Source: Cellvibrionales bacterium UBA4495
GTDB lineage: Bacteria > Pseudomonadota > Gammaproteobacteria > Pseudomonadales > Porticoccaceae
Length of the DNA: 21,722 nucleotides
Direction of reading: 5' to 3'
NCBI GenBank assembly: GCA_002388905.1
Contig: DGNJ01000068.1
Location: 19,297-41,018 of the forward strand
Shown here: one piece after another, positions 21,488 through 21,722 of the stretch
Layout: each line of letters starts with the position of its first letter
Numbering within the stretch: position 1 is the stretch's first letter
Program-made: the position numbers and the translations under genes
Notes under the pieces: generated by a model
The model's input: the letters and a program-made list of their open reading frames with translations, nothing else
What the model was told of the DNA's origin: nothing
Databases searched by the model: none

Positions 21488-21612
21488 AAGCTGACTTGTC
21501 CGCGTCTTCCGTTGCCTGCTGCCGTGTGCCCCATGGTAGCACACGGCCCCGACAGCCCATGATGGGGGCGATTTCCCCCGTTTCAACAGTAGGTTTTCCG
21601 GCCCCGGGCCGT

Positions 21613-21618
21613 TATAAT
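21613..21618 (+). promoter_or_regulatory. Consensus -10 box (TATAAT), candidate promoter of miaB
   Basis: A perfect TATAAT lies 37 bases before the miaB ATG. No good -35 is found at 16-18 bases (TAGGTT at 17 is poor), and no TG precedes it, so it may need an activator or be weaker than the box suggests. Confidence 0.45.
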
Positions 21619-21655
21619 GGCCGGTTACCATTCACCTGGCCGTTCCGAACACCTC

Positions 21656-21722
21656 ATGACCGACACCCCGGTTAAAAAACTGCACATCGTCACCCACGGG
21701 TGCCAGATGAACGAGTACGACT
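21656..21722 (+). CDS. miaB: tRNA-2-methylthio-N6-dimethylallyladenosine synthase (MiaB), 3' truncated
   Basis: The first 22 codons of MiaB are visible, running off the window end. The start MTDTPVKKLHIVTHGCQMNEYD matches the N-terminal methylthiotransferase domain of the radical-SAM enzyme that methylthiolates i6A37 of tRNAs. C16 in GCQMN is the first Cys of the auxiliary 4Fe-4S cluster. Family members usually have TWGCQMN or TYGCQMN; here His stands before Gly. The ribosome binding site is weak. Only the start is seen, so intactness cannot be judged. Confidence 0.9.
   Translation, partial: MTDTPVKKLHIVTHGCQMNEYD

Noticed and set aside
1..21722. CRISPR arrays, tRNA or rRNA genes, insertion sequences, prophage structural genes
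   Set aside because: None seen on reading. There is no regular repeat-spacer pattern, no transposase or integrase motif, and no cloverleaf-like stretch in the intergenic gaps.

Overview
This 21.7 kb window is GC-rich, chromosomal-type DNA. It very likely comes from a gammaproteobacterium with a Gram-negative envelope, in the broad Pseudomonas/Marinobacter/Halomonas sense. The grounds are an STAS-permease/ATPase/MCE/lipoprotein transporter, an AsmA-like DUF748 protein, a DUF1820 gene next to miaB, and a DUF4124 protein. I cannot name the genus. No rRNA, tRNA, CRISPR array or insertion sequence was seen. Coding density is high and no gap without a gene exceeds 300 bases. The larger gaps are 2617-2786, 4589-4862, 8293-8467, 13025-13177, 17360-17511 and 21488-21655.

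Region 1 (1-4600) is carbon metabolism. It holds the 3' end of a propionyl/short-chain acyl-CoA synthetase, an NAD(P)-dependent aldehyde dehydrogenase, and a divergent GMC flavoprotein alcohol dehydrogenase with a TTG start. Read together they could take an alcohol to aldehyde, acid and acyl-CoA, but the substrate is unknown. A 53-residue membrane protein gene follows.

Region 2 (4860-5510) is the least ordinary part. Two small divergent DNA-binding genes, one Cox/excisionase-like and one XRE-like, flank a 108-120 bp control region. It contains a near-perfect 32 bp palindrome, three copies of TCAAATAG, and a strong sigma70-like promoter (TTGACA-N16-TATAGT) whose -10 lies inside the palindrome. 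It looks like a phage-type genetic switch, yet no other phage gene is in view.

Region 3 (5597-9445) has a glycine-zipper lipoprotein, an NDUFA9-like NAD(P)-binding protein downstream of malonyl-CoA decarboxylase, and a PLP-dependent threonine dehydratase.

Region 4 (9434-16177) concerns the envelope. A tight four-gene operon on the minus strand encodes an STAS-MlaE permease, an ATPase, an MCE protein and an auxiliary lipoprotein, a Mla-type lipid transporter. It is divergent from a 999-residue AsmA/DUF748 protein.

Region 5 (16226-21722) has a Rieske ferredoxin, a rhomboid protease, a small charged protein, a three-PAS GGDEF-EAL c-di-GMP enzyme overlapping a DUF4124 exported protein, a small membrane-anchored protein, DUF1820, and the first 22 codons of miaB.

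Most of the window is ordinary core and accessory gammaproteobacterial content. The two-regulator switch is the best candidate for something new.
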